A DNA stretch of 64,000 nt from Brenneria izbisi. GTDB taxonomy: Bacteria > Pseudomonadota > Gammaproteobacteria > Enterobacterales > Enterobacteriaceae. This document shows, piece after piece, positions 32,507 to 45,107 of this stretch (position 1 is the stretch's first letter; each line of letters begins with the position of its first letter). The position numbers and the translations under genes are program-made. The notes beneath the pieces were generated by a model. It did not search any database, was not told the DNA's origin, and saw only the letters and a program-made list of their open reading frames with translations. Where the stretch lies: the NCBI RefSeq assembly GCF_025840185.1, contig NZ_JAMPJU010000003.1:310001-374000 (forward strand), given 5' to 3'.

Positions 32507-32532
32507 GCAAGCGCTTTGCCTAAAGCGCTTGC
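32507..32532. terminator. Stem-loop at the convergent garK/barA ends
   Basis: GCAAGCGCTTT (32507-32517) and AAAGCGCTTGC (32522-32532) form a perfect 11-bp stem with a 4-base loop. It overlaps the last codons and stop of barA. There is no T-run, so it may block antisense readthrough rather than be a classic terminator. Confidence 0.5.
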
Positions 32533-35309
32533 TCACGTGCGGAGACATGCTGAAAATGTAAATTCGCGGCTTCAATGACGTTTTCTATTTCATCTAGCAG
32601 TTCCAGCCACTCTGGTTCCAACTCACTGGCATCAACGCCTTGACGTAACTGCTGTTCCAGATAGCAGCAAATGCTTTTCAGGCGTGGAACGCCGCTATAA
32701 CTGCAACTGCCGTGTAGTTTATGAATTAAATCAACGATGTTGTCGTCAGACTGATTGTTTAACACGTCTTCAACTCTGCAACGGACTTCCGGCAGAAAAT
32801 CCAGCAGCATCTGTAACAGATCGTGCGCCAACTGGGGCTTATTGGCGGCCTGACGCTGCGCCAGCGTCCAGTCCAGCGATAACTGGCTCTTATCATGTTC
32901 ATCAAGCGGCGGCGTCGTCTCTTCAATATGCGCATACCGGATCAGTACATTTCTTAGCATCTGCTCGTCGATCGGCTTGGCCAGATAATCATCCATTCCT
33001 GCTTGCAGCAGATGCTCGCGGTCGTCATCCAGGGTGTGCGCGGTAACCGCGACGATCGGGGTTTCTATATGGTTGGGCAACTGGCGGATCAGTTCGCTGG
33101 TGCGGATACCGTCCATTTCCGGCATCTGGATATCCATGAGTATGATGTCGATTTCCTGACGTTTAGCCTGCTCGATGGCGTCGGCGCCGTTTTCGCAGAG
33201 AATAATTTGTTCGACCTGCTCTTGCAGCAAGGCGCCGATCAGTTTCAGGTTGGCCGGATTGTCATCCACCGCCATCACGTTCAGTGGCAGCCGGAGCGCA
33301 TGCGCTGTCTGCTCTCCAACCGGCGGCGTATTTTCCGATAGCAGTGACGATTGAAACAGGGAACTATCTTGCAGCAGCGGCAATAAACGCGTCGACGAGA
33401 GAGGTTTGCTCAGGCAGGCGTGAACGCCAAAGCGCTTGAGTTGTTCCGCATCCATTTGCGCCAGGCTGGGCAGGGCCAGAATGACACAGGGCGCGCGACG
33501 GCAGACATCGCGCAACTTCGGCGTATAGTCCATCAGGGTGTTGCGGTAATGCACCGGAATGCCGAGCAACATAATATCGAATGCCTCTTCGGGAAGCTGT
33601 TCCAGCGTCGGACTGTAGCTGACCGTCAACGGCGTCTGACCAAGAATGTTCAGCGTGGCCTGCGCCGCCGACGGGTTACCTTCAACATAAGCCAGATGTT
33701 TGCCGTGCAATAGCCGGTAAACCGGCTGGGCTGGCGTCGCATGCGGATCCAGCGGCAAACTGATATGGAACCAGAAAGCCGATCCCTGATTCATCTGGCT
33801 CTGGAAACTGATATCGCCGCCCATCTCTTTGACCAGCCGTTGGGTAATCACCAGACCAAGCCCTGTACCGCCATGACGTCGGGAAATGCTGGTATCGGCC
33901 TGACGGAAAGCCTGAAACAGCTGTGCCTGCTGTGTTTTGGCAATACCGATTCCGGTGTCGCGGATTTGAATTTCCAAGTGGACTTCGTTGTGTTCCTGTC
34001 GGCGTTTCTCCACCCGGATATCAATGTTGCCCTGTTCGGTGAATTTAATCGCGTTGCCCAGCAGGTTGGTGATGATTTGCTGAATGCGTAACGGATCGCC
34101 GATAAACTGTTCCGGGATATCGTTCTGAATATCCAGCGTCAGTTCCAGACCTTTTTCGTGGGCGGTATGAGCCAGCAGCACCACGACTTCATCCAGCGTG
34201 TCGTGCAGCGAAAACGGAATATGCTCCAGCGCCAGTTTGCCCGCGTCCAGTTTTGAGAAATCCAGCACATCGTTGATGATGTTCAGCAGGTTGTTGGCGG
34301 AGCGCTCAATGGTGCGCAGATAATCAGTTTGCGTGTTATTCAGCGGCGTTTTCAATGTCTGGCGGGTAAAGCCGATCACCCCGTTCAGCGGTGTTCTGAG
34401 CTCATGCGACATGTTGGCCAGAAATTCGGATTTAATACGCGCCGCTTCCTGAGCGCGTTTTTTGGCGATATCCAGTTCCACATTCTGGATCTCCATCTGC
34501 TCCAGCGTCTCACGCAAATCGGATGTCGCCTGATCGATATTCTGCTGCATTTCCTCGTGATAGGCGGTCAATGACATCGCCATGGAGTTGATGCCGTTTT
34601 TCAGCATATCGAGTTCGCCCAACATATGGCCTTCCACCCGGCTGTCCAGTTGTCCGCGTCGGATTCGATCGACCGTTTCAACCATATTGCGGATCGGTGC
34701 GGTTACGTCCCGCATCAAGTGGTAGGCAAACAGCACCGCAATCGCCAGACAAAGCAGCAGTAGAAGAACGGCAACGAAAATCTCTTGATATTGCTGGAGT
34801 TTTAGCGCCGTGATGTCCAATTCGATGACGATATAGCCGATCGGCTTAATTATATCGTGGATGGGCGGTGTGACAGTGCCGATAGTAATTTCACTATCGG
34901 CGATGATGGGCATGTGCAGGATCAGAAAATTTTCAGACGAATGTTGGTGCAGACCATGATAGAAGGGGACGTCATTTATCGACGACATCAGTAAATTATT
35001 ATGGCGAATGTTGGTGCTGGCCAGCAGTTGGTTTTTTTCATTAAATACGCTGATGGTTCGAATCGTGGTGGAATGACTCCGGTGGATGGTATTAATCAGC
35101 GGCTGGATGGTTTTCTGTTGTTTCTGCGTAATGGCATAGGCGCTGGTGATGGCCAGCGGTTCAATGATGGTGGTGCCGAACTCGGTCAGTTGAGTCTGGA
35201 GTTGGTTATAGCGCTGTATGACGAAAAAGGCACTGAGCAGCAGCCCGATGATTAATGTCGGTGCCAGAATCATGATTAGCATACGCGCGCGCAGACTGTA
35301 TTTGGTCAT
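32520..35309 (-). CDS. barA: Hybrid sensor histidine kinase BarA (ExpS/GacS type)
   Basis: Tripartite inner-membrane sensor that phosphorylates the UvrY/GacA/ExpA regulator, controlling CsrB-type RNAs and, in soft-rot bacteria, extracellular enzymes. The 929-aa product (E. coli 918) has TM1 (about 10-31), a periplasmic domain, TM2 (about 177-198) and HAMP. Phosphorelay sites: HisKA with [10 protein letters not shown] (H302), HATPase_c with GTGLGLVI, receiver D726 in [11 protein letters not shown], and a C-terminal Hpt with HKLHGS (H866). The frame is open to 35393, but ATG 35309 gives MTKYSLRAR, the family start. Divergent from rlmD, as in E. coli; neighbouring gud genes are also conserved. 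Confidence 0.97.
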   Translation of the reverse strand: MTKYSLRARMLIMILAPTLIIGLLLSAFFVIQRYNQLQTQLTEFGTTIIEPLAITSAYAITQKQQKTIQPLINTIHRSHSTTIRTISVFNEKNQLLASTNIRHNNLLMSSINDVPFYHGLHQHSSENFLILHMPIIADSEITIGTVTPPIHDIIKPIGYIVIELDITALKLQQYQEIFVAVLLLLLCLAIAVLFAYHLMRDVTAPIRNMVETVDRIRRGQLDSRVEGHMLGELDMLKNGINSMAMSLTAYHEEMQQNIDQATSDLRETLEQMEIQNVELDIAKKRAQEAARIKSEFLANMSHELRTPLNGVIGFTRQTLKTPLNNTQTDYLRTIERSANNLLNIINDVLDFSKLDAGKLALEHIPFSLHDTLDEVVVLLAHTAHEKGLELTLDIQNDIPEQFIGDPLRIQQIITNLLGNAIKFTEQGNIDIRVEKRRQEHNEVHLEIQIRDTGIGIAKTQQAQLFQAFRQADTSISRRHGGTGLGLVITQRLVKEMGGDISFQSQMNQGSAFWFHISLPLDPHATPAQPVYRLLHGKHLAYVEGNPSAAQATLNILGQTPLTVSYSPTLEQLPEEAFDIMLLGIPVHYRNTLMDYTPKLRDVCRRAPCVILALPSLAQMDAEQLKRFGVHACLSKPLSSTRLLPLLQDSSLFQSSLLSENTPPVGEQTAHALRLPLNVMAVDDNPANLKLIGALLQEQVEQIILCENGADAIEQAKRQEIDIILMDIQMPEMDGIRTSELIRQLPNHIETPIVAVTAHTLDDDREHLLQAGMDDYLAKPIDEQMLRNVLIRYAHIEETTPPLDEHDKSQLSLDWTLAQRQAANKPQLAHDLLQMLLDFLPEVRCRVEDVLNNQSDDNIVDLIHKLHGSCSYSGVPRLKSICCYLEQQLRQGVDASELEPEWLELLDEIENVIEAANLHFQHVSAREQAL

Positions 35310-35443
35310 GAGGTTCCAATGTGGGAGAATTAAGCCCGGCTTACCCGTTATTTTGTAAATTGCAGATGTATCGCGCCTGCAACGTGAAATCAAGTGGGTA
35401 GATAACGTGTAAAATTATGGTACTGAAAAAACGATTGTAAACT

Positions 35444-36805
35444 ATGGCGCAATTCTACTCTCCAAACCGGCGCGTGACGACCCGGCAAATGCTTACCGTG
35501 ACGGTGGACTCCCTCGATCCTTTTGGGCAAGGGGTGGCGCGGCATCAGGGCAAAACCATTTTTGTGACGGGTGTCTTGCCGGGAGAGCGGGCGGAAATCC
35601 AGCTAACCGAAGAAAAGCGCCAGTTCGCTCATGCTAAACTAATACGCCTTCTGTCGCCCAGCGCTGAACGCGTTCAACCGCGGTGTCCGCATTTCACTAC
35701 CTGTGGCGGTTGTCAGCAACAACATGCCGATATCGCATTGCAGCAGCGCAGTAAAGCGTCGGCGTTGCGGCGCATGATGTCCCATGACATGGATGAGGCT
35801 TCACTGCCAGTGACGACGATCGCCGGCCCTGCTTATGCCTACCGGCGGCGCACCCGGCTTGCGTTATACTATTTTCAAGGAAAACAGTCTCAAGGAAAAC
35901 AGCCTCAGGGAAAACAGCAACGGCTGATTATGGGGTATCGACAGTCTGGTTCCCACGATCTGGTGGACATTAACGCCTGTCCGATCTTACGCCCGGAACT
36001 GGAAAGCCTGTTGCTGCCGCTGCGTGACTGTCTGGGTCGCCTGCAAGCGGCTAAGCGATTGGGGCATGTCGAACTGGTTCTGGCGGATAACGGGCCGCTG
36101 ATGGTATTGCGCCACCTCGATCCGTTGAGTCACGCCGATACGCAGGCGCTGCGTGATTTCGCGCAGCGACAGGCTCTGGCGGTTTATCTGGCGCCCGATG
36201 CGCAATCGCTGGCGCGCCTTGCCGGAGAACCCCCGGTGTATCAGATTGCCGGCATGGATCTGACCTTCAGCCCGCGGGATTTTATTCAGGTCAATGATGC
36301 GGTGAATCAGCAGATGGTCGCGCAAGCGCTGGCCTGGCTGGATGTGCAGCCACAGGATAGAATATTGGACTTGTTCTGCGGCATGGGCAATTTTACGCTG
36401 CCGCTGGCGCAGCGGGCAGCCTGCGTTGTTGGCGTGGAAGGCGTGATGGCGCTGGTGGAGAAGGGGCGCGAGAACGCCCGCCGCAACGCGCTGGGCAATG
36501 TCACATTTTTTCACCAAAATCTTGACGATGATGTCACTCAGCAGCCCTGGGCAGCCCAGGGTTTTGATAAAATATTACTTGATCCGGCACGCGCCGGCGC
36601 CGCAGGCGTCATGAAGCAAATTGTCAGGCTTGCGCCGCAACGTGTGGTTTATGTTTCCTGTAACCCCACGACGCTGGCGCGTGACAGTAAAATATTGCTT
36701 GCCGCCGGTTATCGGCTGGCGAATGTCGCGATGCTGGATATGTTTCCACATACCGGACACCTAGAGTCGATGGCACTGTTTTTGCACGGCTCTGGCAGTC
36801 GGTAA
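35444..36805 (+). CDS. rlmD: 23S rRNA (uracil-1939-C5)-methyltransferase RlmD
   Basis: SAM-dependent methyltransferase that makes m5U1939 in 23S rRNA. The 453-aa product has an N-terminal TRAM domain (about 15-75), a four-cysteine iron-sulfur motif ([14 protein letters not shown] near 83-96 and a later Cys in NACPIL), the SAM motif [15 protein letters not shown] and the catalytic [11 protein letters not shown]. coli RlmD is about 433 aa. The excess is largely an insert near residue 145, where three consecutive 15-base units encode a GKQ repeat. The start is ATG 35444, with a poor Shine-Dalgarno. It precedes relA by 14 bases and is probably in one operon with relA and mazG. Confidence 0.95.
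   Translation: MAQFYSPNRRVTTRQMLTVTVDSLDPFGQGVARHQGKTIFVTGVLPGERAEIQLTEEKRQFAHAKLIRLLSPSAERVQPRCPHFTTCGGCQQQHADIALQQRSKASALRRMMSHDMDEASLPVTTIAGPAYAYRRRTRLALYYFQGKQSQGKQPQGKQQRLIMGYRQSGSHDLVDINACPILRPELESLLLPLRDCLGRLQAAKRLGHVELVLADNGPLMVLRHLDPLSHADTQALRDFAQRQALAVYLAPDAQSLARLAGEPPVYQIAGMDLTFSPRDFIQVNDAVNQQMVAQALAWLDVQPQDRILDLFCGMGNFTLPLAQRAACVVGVEGVMALVEKGRENARRNALGNVTFFHQNLDDDVTQQPWAAQGFDKILLDPARAGAAGVMKQIVRLAPQRVVYVSCNPTTLARDSKILLAAGYRLANVAMLDMFPHTGHLESMALFLHGSGSR
35876..35920 (+). repeat. Three in-frame 15-bp tandem repeats inside rlmD
   Basis: CAAGGAAAACAGTCT, CAAGGAAAACAGCCT and CAGGGAAAACAGCAA follow each other. They encode [10 protein letters not shown] and QGKQQ. Unit length is a multiple of three, so copy-number change would keep the frame. 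Confidence 0.9.
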
Positions 36806-36819
36806 CGTAGGGAGAGATT

Positions 36820-39051
36820 ATGGTTGCGGTAAGAAGTGCGCATTTGAACATGGCTGGTGAATTCGTGCCTGACGCGTGGATTGCTTCGCTTGGTATTGCC
36901 AGTCAACAGTCATGTGAACGTTTAGCCGAAACCTGGCGCTATTGTGAACAGCAAACGCAAGACCATCCCAATGCGTTGCTGTTGCTATGGCGCGGTATCG
37001 AAATGGTGGAAATTCTTTCCACGCTGAGTATGGACAATGACAGCATGCGTGCTGCCATGTTGTTCCCTCTGGCCGATGCCAATGTGGTGGATGAAGCCAC
37101 GCTACAGGAACGATTTGGTAAAAATATCGTAGAACTGGTGCATGGTGTGCGCGATATGGATGCAATCCGCCAACTGAAGGCGACGCAGCATGATTCGGTT
37201 GCTTCTGAACAGGTGGATAACATTCGTCGGATGTTGCTGGCGATGGTGGAGGATTTCCGCTGTGTGGTCATCAAACTTGCCGAACGAATCGCACACCTGC
37301 GTGAACTGAAGGATGCGCCCGAAGAAGAACGGGTGCTGGCGGCCAAAGAGTGCACCAATATCTATGCGCCGTTGGCCAACCGGCTGGGGATTGGTCAGCT
37401 TAAGTGGGAATTGGAGGATTTCTGTTTCCGCTATCTGCATCCCGAGGAGTACAAACGTATCGCCACGTTGCTGCACGAACGCCGTATCGATCGCGAGCAG
37501 TACATTGATGATTTCGTTAAAACGCTGCGCAATGCGATGAAAGAAGAAAGCGTACAGGCGGAAATCTATGGCCGTCCGAAGCACATCTACAGCATCTGGC
37601 GCAAGATGCAGAAAAAATCCCTGTCGTTCGACGAACTGTTCGATGTGCGCGCGGTGCGCATCGTGGTGGAACGCTTGCAGGATTGCTACGGTGCGTTGGG
37701 CATTGTGCATACCCATTACCGTCATCTGCCGGATGAGTTTGACGACTATGTCGCCAACCCGAAACCGAATGGTTATCAGTCCATTCATACCGTGGTGTTG
37801 GGGCCGGGCGGCAAAACTCTGGAGATCCAGATCCGTACCCGCCAAATGCATGAAGATGCCGAACTGGGGGTTGCCGCCCACTGGAAATACAAAGAAGGCA
37901 CGGTGGTCGGCGGACGCTCCGGCTACGAAGGCCGCATCGCCTGGCTGCGCAAGCTGATTGCGTGGCAGGAAGAGATGGCGGATTCCGATGAAGTGCTGGA
38001 TGAAGTTCGTAGTCAGGTGTTTGACGATCGCGTGTATGTGTTCACGCCCAAAGGCGATGTGGTGGATCTGCCCGCCGGATCGACGCCGCTGGATTTCGCC
38101 TATCATATACACAGCGATATTGGCCACCGCTGCATCGGCGCGAAAATCGGCGGGCGCATCGTACCCTTTACCTATCAGTTGCAGATGGGCGATCAGATCG
38201 AAGTTATCACGCAGAAGCAGCCGAATCCAAGCCGCGACTGGTTGAATCCCAATCTGGGATATATCACCACCAGCCGCGGGCGCTCGAAGATTCATAACTG
38301 GTTCCGCAAGCAGGATCGCGACAAGAACATACTGGCTGGCCGGCAGATCCTGGACAGTGAACTTGAGCATCTGGGCATTAGCCTCAAGGCGGCGGAAAAG
38401 CTATTGTTGCCGCGTTATAACGTGAACTCGCTGGATGATCTGTTGGCGGGGATTGGCGGCGGCGACGTGCGCCTCAACCAACTGATTAACTTCCTACAAT
38501 CGCAGCTTAACCAGCCCAGCGCCGAAGAGCAGGATCGCGAAGCGTTGCGTCAACTGACGCAAAAATCCCAGCAGTCGGCAACACGCAGTAAAGATAATGG
38601 CCGCGTGGTGGTTGAGGGCGTAGGCAATCTGATGCATCACATTGCCCGCTGCTGCCAGCCGATACCGGGTGATGAGATTATCGGATTCATTACCCGCGGG
38701 CGGGGAATTTCCATTCACCGCGCCGACTGCGAACAACTGGACGATCTGCGCGGCAACGCGCCGGAGCGTATTGTGGATGCGGTGTGGGGCGAAAGCTACT
38801 CAAGCGGCTATTCGCTGGTGGTGAGGGTGATAGCCAATGATCGCAGTGGTCTGCTGCGTGACATCACCACCATTCTGGCGAATGAGAAAGTCAACGTGCT
38901 GGGCGTGGCAAGCCGCAGCGATACTAAACAGCAACTGGCGACCATCGACATGGATATAGAGATCTACAATTTGCAGATTTTGGGCCGCGTATTAGCCAAA
39001 CTCAACCAACTGCCGGACGTGATTGATGCCCGCCGCCAGCAAGGAGGATGA
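36820..39051 (+). CDS. relA: GTP pyrophosphokinase RelA
   Basis: Ribosome-associated (p)ppGpp synthetase of the stringent response. The 743-aa product (E. coli 744) has the degenerate HD hydrolase-like domain (about 30-180), the synthetase domain with GRPKHIYSIWRKM and the EFDD motif in HLPDEFDDYVA, and TGS (VYVFTPKGDVVDLP, near 405). A helical region, a zinc-finger/conserved-cysteine domain (ARCCQPIPGDEI) and a C-terminal ACT/RRM domain follow. Lack of a canonical HD in the N-terminal domain fits a synthetase-only RelA, unlike SpoT. It follows rlmD and overlaps the mazG RBS. Confidence 0.97.
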   Translation: MVAVRSAHLNMAGEFVPDAWIASLGIASQQSCERLAETWRYCEQQTQDHPNALLLLWRGIEMVEILSTLSMDNDSMRAAMLFPLADANVVDEATLQERFGKNIVELVHGVRDMDAIRQLKATQHDSVASEQVDNIRRMLLAMVEDFRCVVIKLAERIAHLRELKDAPEEERVLAAKECTNIYAPLANRLGIGQLKWELEDFCFRYLHPEEYKRIATLLHERRIDREQYIDDFVKTLRNAMKEESVQAEIYGRPKHIYSIWRKMQKKSLSFDELFDVRAVRIVVERLQDCYGALGIVHTHYRHLPDEFDDYVANPKPNGYQSIHTVVLGPGGKTLEIQIRTRQMHEDAELGVAAHWKYKEGTVVGGRSGYEGRIAWLRKLIAWQEEMADSDEVLDEVRSQVFDDRVYVFTPKGDVVDLPAGSTPLDFAYHIHSDIGHRCIGAKIGGRIVPFTYQLQMGDQIEVITQKQPNPSRDWLNPNLGYITTSRGRSKIHNWFRKQDRDKNILAGRQILDSELEHLGISLKAAEKLLLPRYNVNSLDDLLAGIGGGDVRLNQLINFLQSQLNQPSAEEQDREALRQLTQKSQQSATRSKDNGRVVVEGVGNLMHHIARCCQPIPGDEIIGFITRGRGISIHRADCEQLDDLRGNAPERIVDAVWGESYSSGYSLVVRVIANDRSGLLRDITTILANEKVNVLGVASRSDTKQQLATIDMDIEIYNLQILGRVLAKLNQLPDVIDARRQQGG

Positions 39052-39063
39052 GTGGAGAACACG

Positions 39064-39861
39064 ATGACGGTATCTGCTATTGAACGCCTGCTTTCCATCA
39101 TGAAAACCCTGCGCGATCCTGAGCAGGGTTGTCCGTGGGATCGCAAACAGACCTTTGACACCATCACGTCTTACACACTGGAAGAAACTTACGAAGTGCT
39201 GGATGCCATCAGCCGCAAGGATTTTGATGATCTGCGTGGTGAACTGGGCGATCTGCTTTTTCAGGTGGTGTTTTACGCGCAGATGGCGCAGGAACAAGGA
39301 TTGTTCGATTTTTCCGACGTTTGCGATGCCATCAGCGACAAACTGGAACGTCGCCATCCGCATATTTTCGCTGATGCCGATCTCGCTGACAGCGAGGCGG
39401 TGTTGGTGAATTGGGAGCAGACCAAAGCGCAAGAGCGTGCGGAAAAAGATCGTCATTCCCCGTTGGACGATATTCCCGATGCTTTACCAGCCTTGATGAA
39501 AGCACAAAAAATTCAGCAGCGTTGTGCGTCAGTGGGGTTCGATTGGAACAGTCTGGGGCCGGTGGTCGACAAAGTGTATGAAGAGATCGAGGAAGTCATG
39601 CATGAAGCGCGGCAAGCCGTTGTCGATGAAGAGAAACTGGGTGAGGAAATTGGCGATTTATTGTTCGCTACAGTCAATCTTTCTCGTCATCTGGGGCATA
39701 AGGCCGAGCGCGCGTTGCAGGCGGCCAATCGCAAATTCACCCGCCGTTTTCGTCAGGTAGAACAGATAGTTAATGCATCCGGTAAAACGCTGGAACAGGC
39801 GTCGCTGGAAGAAATGGAAGCCGCGTGGCAAAAAGTAAAAGCACTGGAAAATACGCATTGA
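39064..39861 (+). CDS. mazG: Nucleoside triphosphate pyrophosphohydrolase MazG
   Basis: Hydrolyses (d)NTPs to monophosphates and pyrophosphate; in E. coli it modulates (p)ppGpp-linked stress. The 265-aa product has two MazG all-alpha domains, each with the EExxE...ExxD metal-binding pattern: LEETYEVLDAI with GELGDLLFQ (residues 38-75), and YEEIEEVMHEA with EEIGDLLFATVNL (about 175-215). ATG 39064 gives a length near E. coli (263 aa). A GTG at 39052, one base after the relA stop and four bases after AAGGAGG, is a serious alternative that would add four residues. No mazEF toxin-antitoxin pair lies between relA and mazG, unlike E. coli. Confidence 0.93.
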   Translation: MTVSAIERLLSIMKTLRDPEQGCPWDRKQTFDTITSYTLEETYEVLDAISRKDFDDLRGELGDLLFQVVFYAQMAQEQGLFDFSDVCDAISDKLERRHPHIFADADLADSEAVLVNWEQTKAQERAEKDRHSPLDDIPDALPALMKAQKIQQRCASVGFDWNSLGPVVDKVYEEIEEVMHEARQAVVDEEKLGEEIGDLLFATVNLSRHLGHKAERALQAANRKFTRRFRQVEQIVNASGKTLEQASLEEMEAAWQKVKALENTH

Positions 39862-40072
39862 CCGTTTTTTTTTCGTCAAAGCACTATTTTTTCGGCTTTA
39901 TTATGATAGTTAAATGATTTTAAATCAGTTATTCAATATTGAGTAGCGGGGTTAGTCCCCTACGGCCTGAGGGTTGGGATCGCCATAATGAGTAAAACGA
40001 ACATTTGTGGCGTTCAACAGGTTCCGGTATACTACTTTCCCGTCTTGGTTCTTCCATCGTCCTTAAACCTAA

Positions 40073-41725
<1,653 letters not shown>

Positions 41726-41737
41726 GGATTTTGTCAG

Positions 41738-41765
41738 CAACGCGCGATCTCAGGATGGCGCGTTG
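41738..41765 (+). other. Stem-loop between pyrG and eno
   Basis: CAACGCGC (41738-41745) and GCGCGTTG (41758-41765) form a perfect 8-bp stem with a 12-base loop, without a T-run. It may be a processing or partial termination site that sets the eno/pyrG transcript ratio; this is inferred. Confidence 0.45.
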
Positions 41766-41774
41766 TTCGTCTGA

Positions 41775-43103
<1,329 letters not shown>

Positions 43104-43158
43104 TTGCGGTATGTTGCGTGAGTCAGAACTGACTTACGCATAGCGTGATTGACCAATG

Positions 43159-43193
43159 AATCCAGAAGCGTTAGATCGCTTCTGGATTTTTTT
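43159..43193 (+). terminator. Intrinsic terminator after eno
   Basis: AATCCAGAAGCG (43159-43170) and CGCTTCTGGATT (43177-43188) form a perfect 12-bp stem with a 6-base loop, running into seven T residues. Confidence 0.95.
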
Positions 43194-43503
43194 ATGTCCG
43201 GCGTTCTTCCGCTCTTACCTTTTCCAGTCCTTATATCCCGCCGTCTATCCTGTGATCGTCATAAACGAACCAGGGGTTTTCTTAAGTTAAAATCGTTTTT
43301 TATAAAATCTTTGAAGCCGATCGGGTCATTCTTCCCTGGGATGCCAGTGAGCGGCATCCGGTGGCAAAAGTACAAAGGTTTTCGGGAAAGCCGAACGTTA
43401 CCTTAACTGCAATGGCGGCAGGACATCTGCCAACTTGCAAGCAGTGAGATACAGCGCTTCCTACCCGCCATAACACCTTCATAAATACAATGACCGAGGA
43501 AGG
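43194..43503 (+). promoter_or_regulatory. rhiT upstream region
   Basis: 310 bases without a gene between the eno terminator and rhiT. In Dickeya the rhiTN promoter is controlled by KdgR and RhaS. I find only a poor KdgR-like stretch around 43286-43306 (TAAAATCGTTTTTTATA) and no clear RhaS or CRP site. GAGGA at 43496-43500 is the ribosome binding site. Confidence 0.4.
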
Positions 43504-45069
43504 ATGGGTATGAAAACACGTAAGATCGGGTTGGCTAATTACTTAGCCTATGGCTCGGGCGACTTTCTTGGGGCAGGCACCACCGCGCTGACGGCCGCCT
43601 GGTTACTCTACTTTTACACCACGTTTTGTGGCTTAACGCCGATTGAAGCAACCTTTATTTTTGCGATGGCCCGCGTACTGGATGCCGTCGTCAGTCCGTT
43701 AATGGGCTTCCTGACTGATAACTTCGGTTCGACCTGGCTGGGTAAGCGTTTTGGTCGGCGTAAATTTTTCATTCTGCTTGGTATCCCCTGTGTCTTCAGC
43801 TACAGCTTCATGTGGGTCGGCGACATGGGATATTGGTACTATCTGCTGACCTACCTGCTGTTTGACATCGTGTACACCATGGTGCTGGTGCCGTATGAAA
43901 CGCTGGTGCCGGAGATGACCGACGATTTCAAACAGAAAACCAAATTCTCCGGCGCGCGTATCGCGTTGGCTCAGTTGTCCGCGATCCTGGCGGCGTTTTT
44001 ACCAGGGATCCTGCTGGGCTATTTTGGTAAAGACAATGCGGTGTCGTTCTTCTATTCCAGCCTGGTGTTTTCGATTATCTGCGCGGCGGTGCTGACGCTG
44101 GTCTATCTCTTCACCTGGGAGCGACCACGCGATCAAATGTCGGAAGCCTCGCGGCGGGCGGAAAAAGAGCGCCAGTCCCTGTCGCTGGTCGATAGCCTGA
44201 AACGGTTGAATGTCGAGTTGTTGTCTACATTGCGTATCCGTATTTTCCGTCAGCATCTGGGGATGTATCTGGGCGGTTATATTGCGCAGGACGTGTTCAA
44301 CGCCGTCTTCACTTACTATGTGGTCTTTGTACTGATGCAAAGCCCGACGGTGGCGTCCAACCTGATGGGCACCATGGCGATCCTGCAATTTATTGCCGTT
44401 ATCGGCATGATCCCGCTGTGTATCCGTTTCGGCCCCGCGCCATCTTATCGTTTGGTGGTGTGCCTGTTCGGACTGAGCGCCATCTCTTATTCCCTTCTGT
44501 GGTATAGCAATCTGCATGATGCCTTCTCGCTGTTGCTATTGATTTCCGCGCTGGCGGGATTAGGCCGGGGCGGGATCAACTACGTACCGTGGAACACGTA
44601 CACTTATATCGCTGATGTGGATGAAGTGATCACCGCACAGCGTCGTGAAGGCATCTTTGCCGGCATCATGACGCTGACCCGTAAGGCTTCACAGGCCGGT
44701 GCGGTGATGCTGGTGGGCGTGGTATTGCAACTGTCCGGTTTTGTGTCCGGGCAGAGCGTGCAGTCGCCGGAGGTCAGCCATACGATTCTGATGATCCTGA
44801 GCTTCGGCACGGTGGGCGTGCTGGCGGTAGGATTCCTGGTTTCCCTGCGCTTCAAACTCAACCTTCAGACACATAGCGTATTACGCGAAGAAACGCAGAA
44901 GATGCGTGAAGCCGGACGCCCGGTTCCTGAGCGACTTACGCCCGAAGCGCGCGTGGTGGTCGAAATGCTGGCCGGGATGCCGTATGAGTCGCTGTGGGGC
45001 AATAATAATATTGGCTACCTGAACCGCAATAAGGCCAATGATCCCATCACCCGCGTTACCCAACCATGA
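43504..45069 (+). CDS. rhiT: RhiT-like GPH-family oligogalacturonide/rhamnogalacturonide transporter
   Basis: Inner-membrane cation symporter of the glycoside-pentoside-hexuronide family within the MFS, 521 aa. Twelve membrane helices are predicted; family features include the GLANYLAYGSGDFLGAG start and PYETLVPEMTDD after helix 4, which resembles the conserved PY...L...MT motif of GPH proteins. A hydrophilic C-terminal tail of about 70 residues follows. It is paired with rhiN, as in Dickeya dadantii rhiTN, where RhiT imports unsaturated rhamnogalacturonan oligomers. The ATG at 43510 has better spacing to AGGA and may be the true start. Confidence 0.85.
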   Translation: MGMKTRKIGLANYLAYGSGDFLGAGTTALTAAWLLYFYTTFCGLTPIEATFIFAMARVLDAVVSPLMGFLTDNFGSTWLGKRFGRRKFFILLGIPCVFSYSFMWVGDMGYWYYLLTYLLFDIVYTMVLVPYETLVPEMTDDFKQKTKFSGARIALAQLSAILAAFLPGILLGYFGKDNAVSFFYSSLVFSIICAAVLTLVYLFTWERPRDQMSEASRRAEKERQSLSLVDSLKRLNVELLSTLRIRIFRQHLGMYLGGYIAQDVFNAVFTYYVVFVLMQSPTVASNLMGTMAILQFIAVIGMIPLCIRFGPAPSYRLVVCLFGLSAISYSLLWYSNLHDAFSLLLLISALAGLGRGGINYVPWNTYTYIADVDEVITAQRREGIFAGIMTLTRKASQAGAVMLVGVVLQLSGFVSGQSVQSPEVSHTILMILSFGTVGVLAVGFLVSLRFKLNLQTHSVLREETQKMREAGRPVPERLTPEARVVVEMLAGMPYESLWGNNNIGYLNRNKANDPITRVTQP

Positions 45070-45107
45070 ATATTTTAAGCTTTTGAATGATAAATAAAAT
45101 TGGATGA

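Noticed and set aside
37102-38370. 422-codon open frame antisense to relA
   Set aside because: Long, but entirely opposite the conserved RelA reading frame and without recognisable domains; explained by codon bias of the sense gene.
43286-43306. Possible KdgR box upstream of rhiT
   Set aside because: The AAA/TTT arms have roughly the right spacing, but the inner YRNYR positions and outer bases mismatch; too weak in AT-rich sequence.
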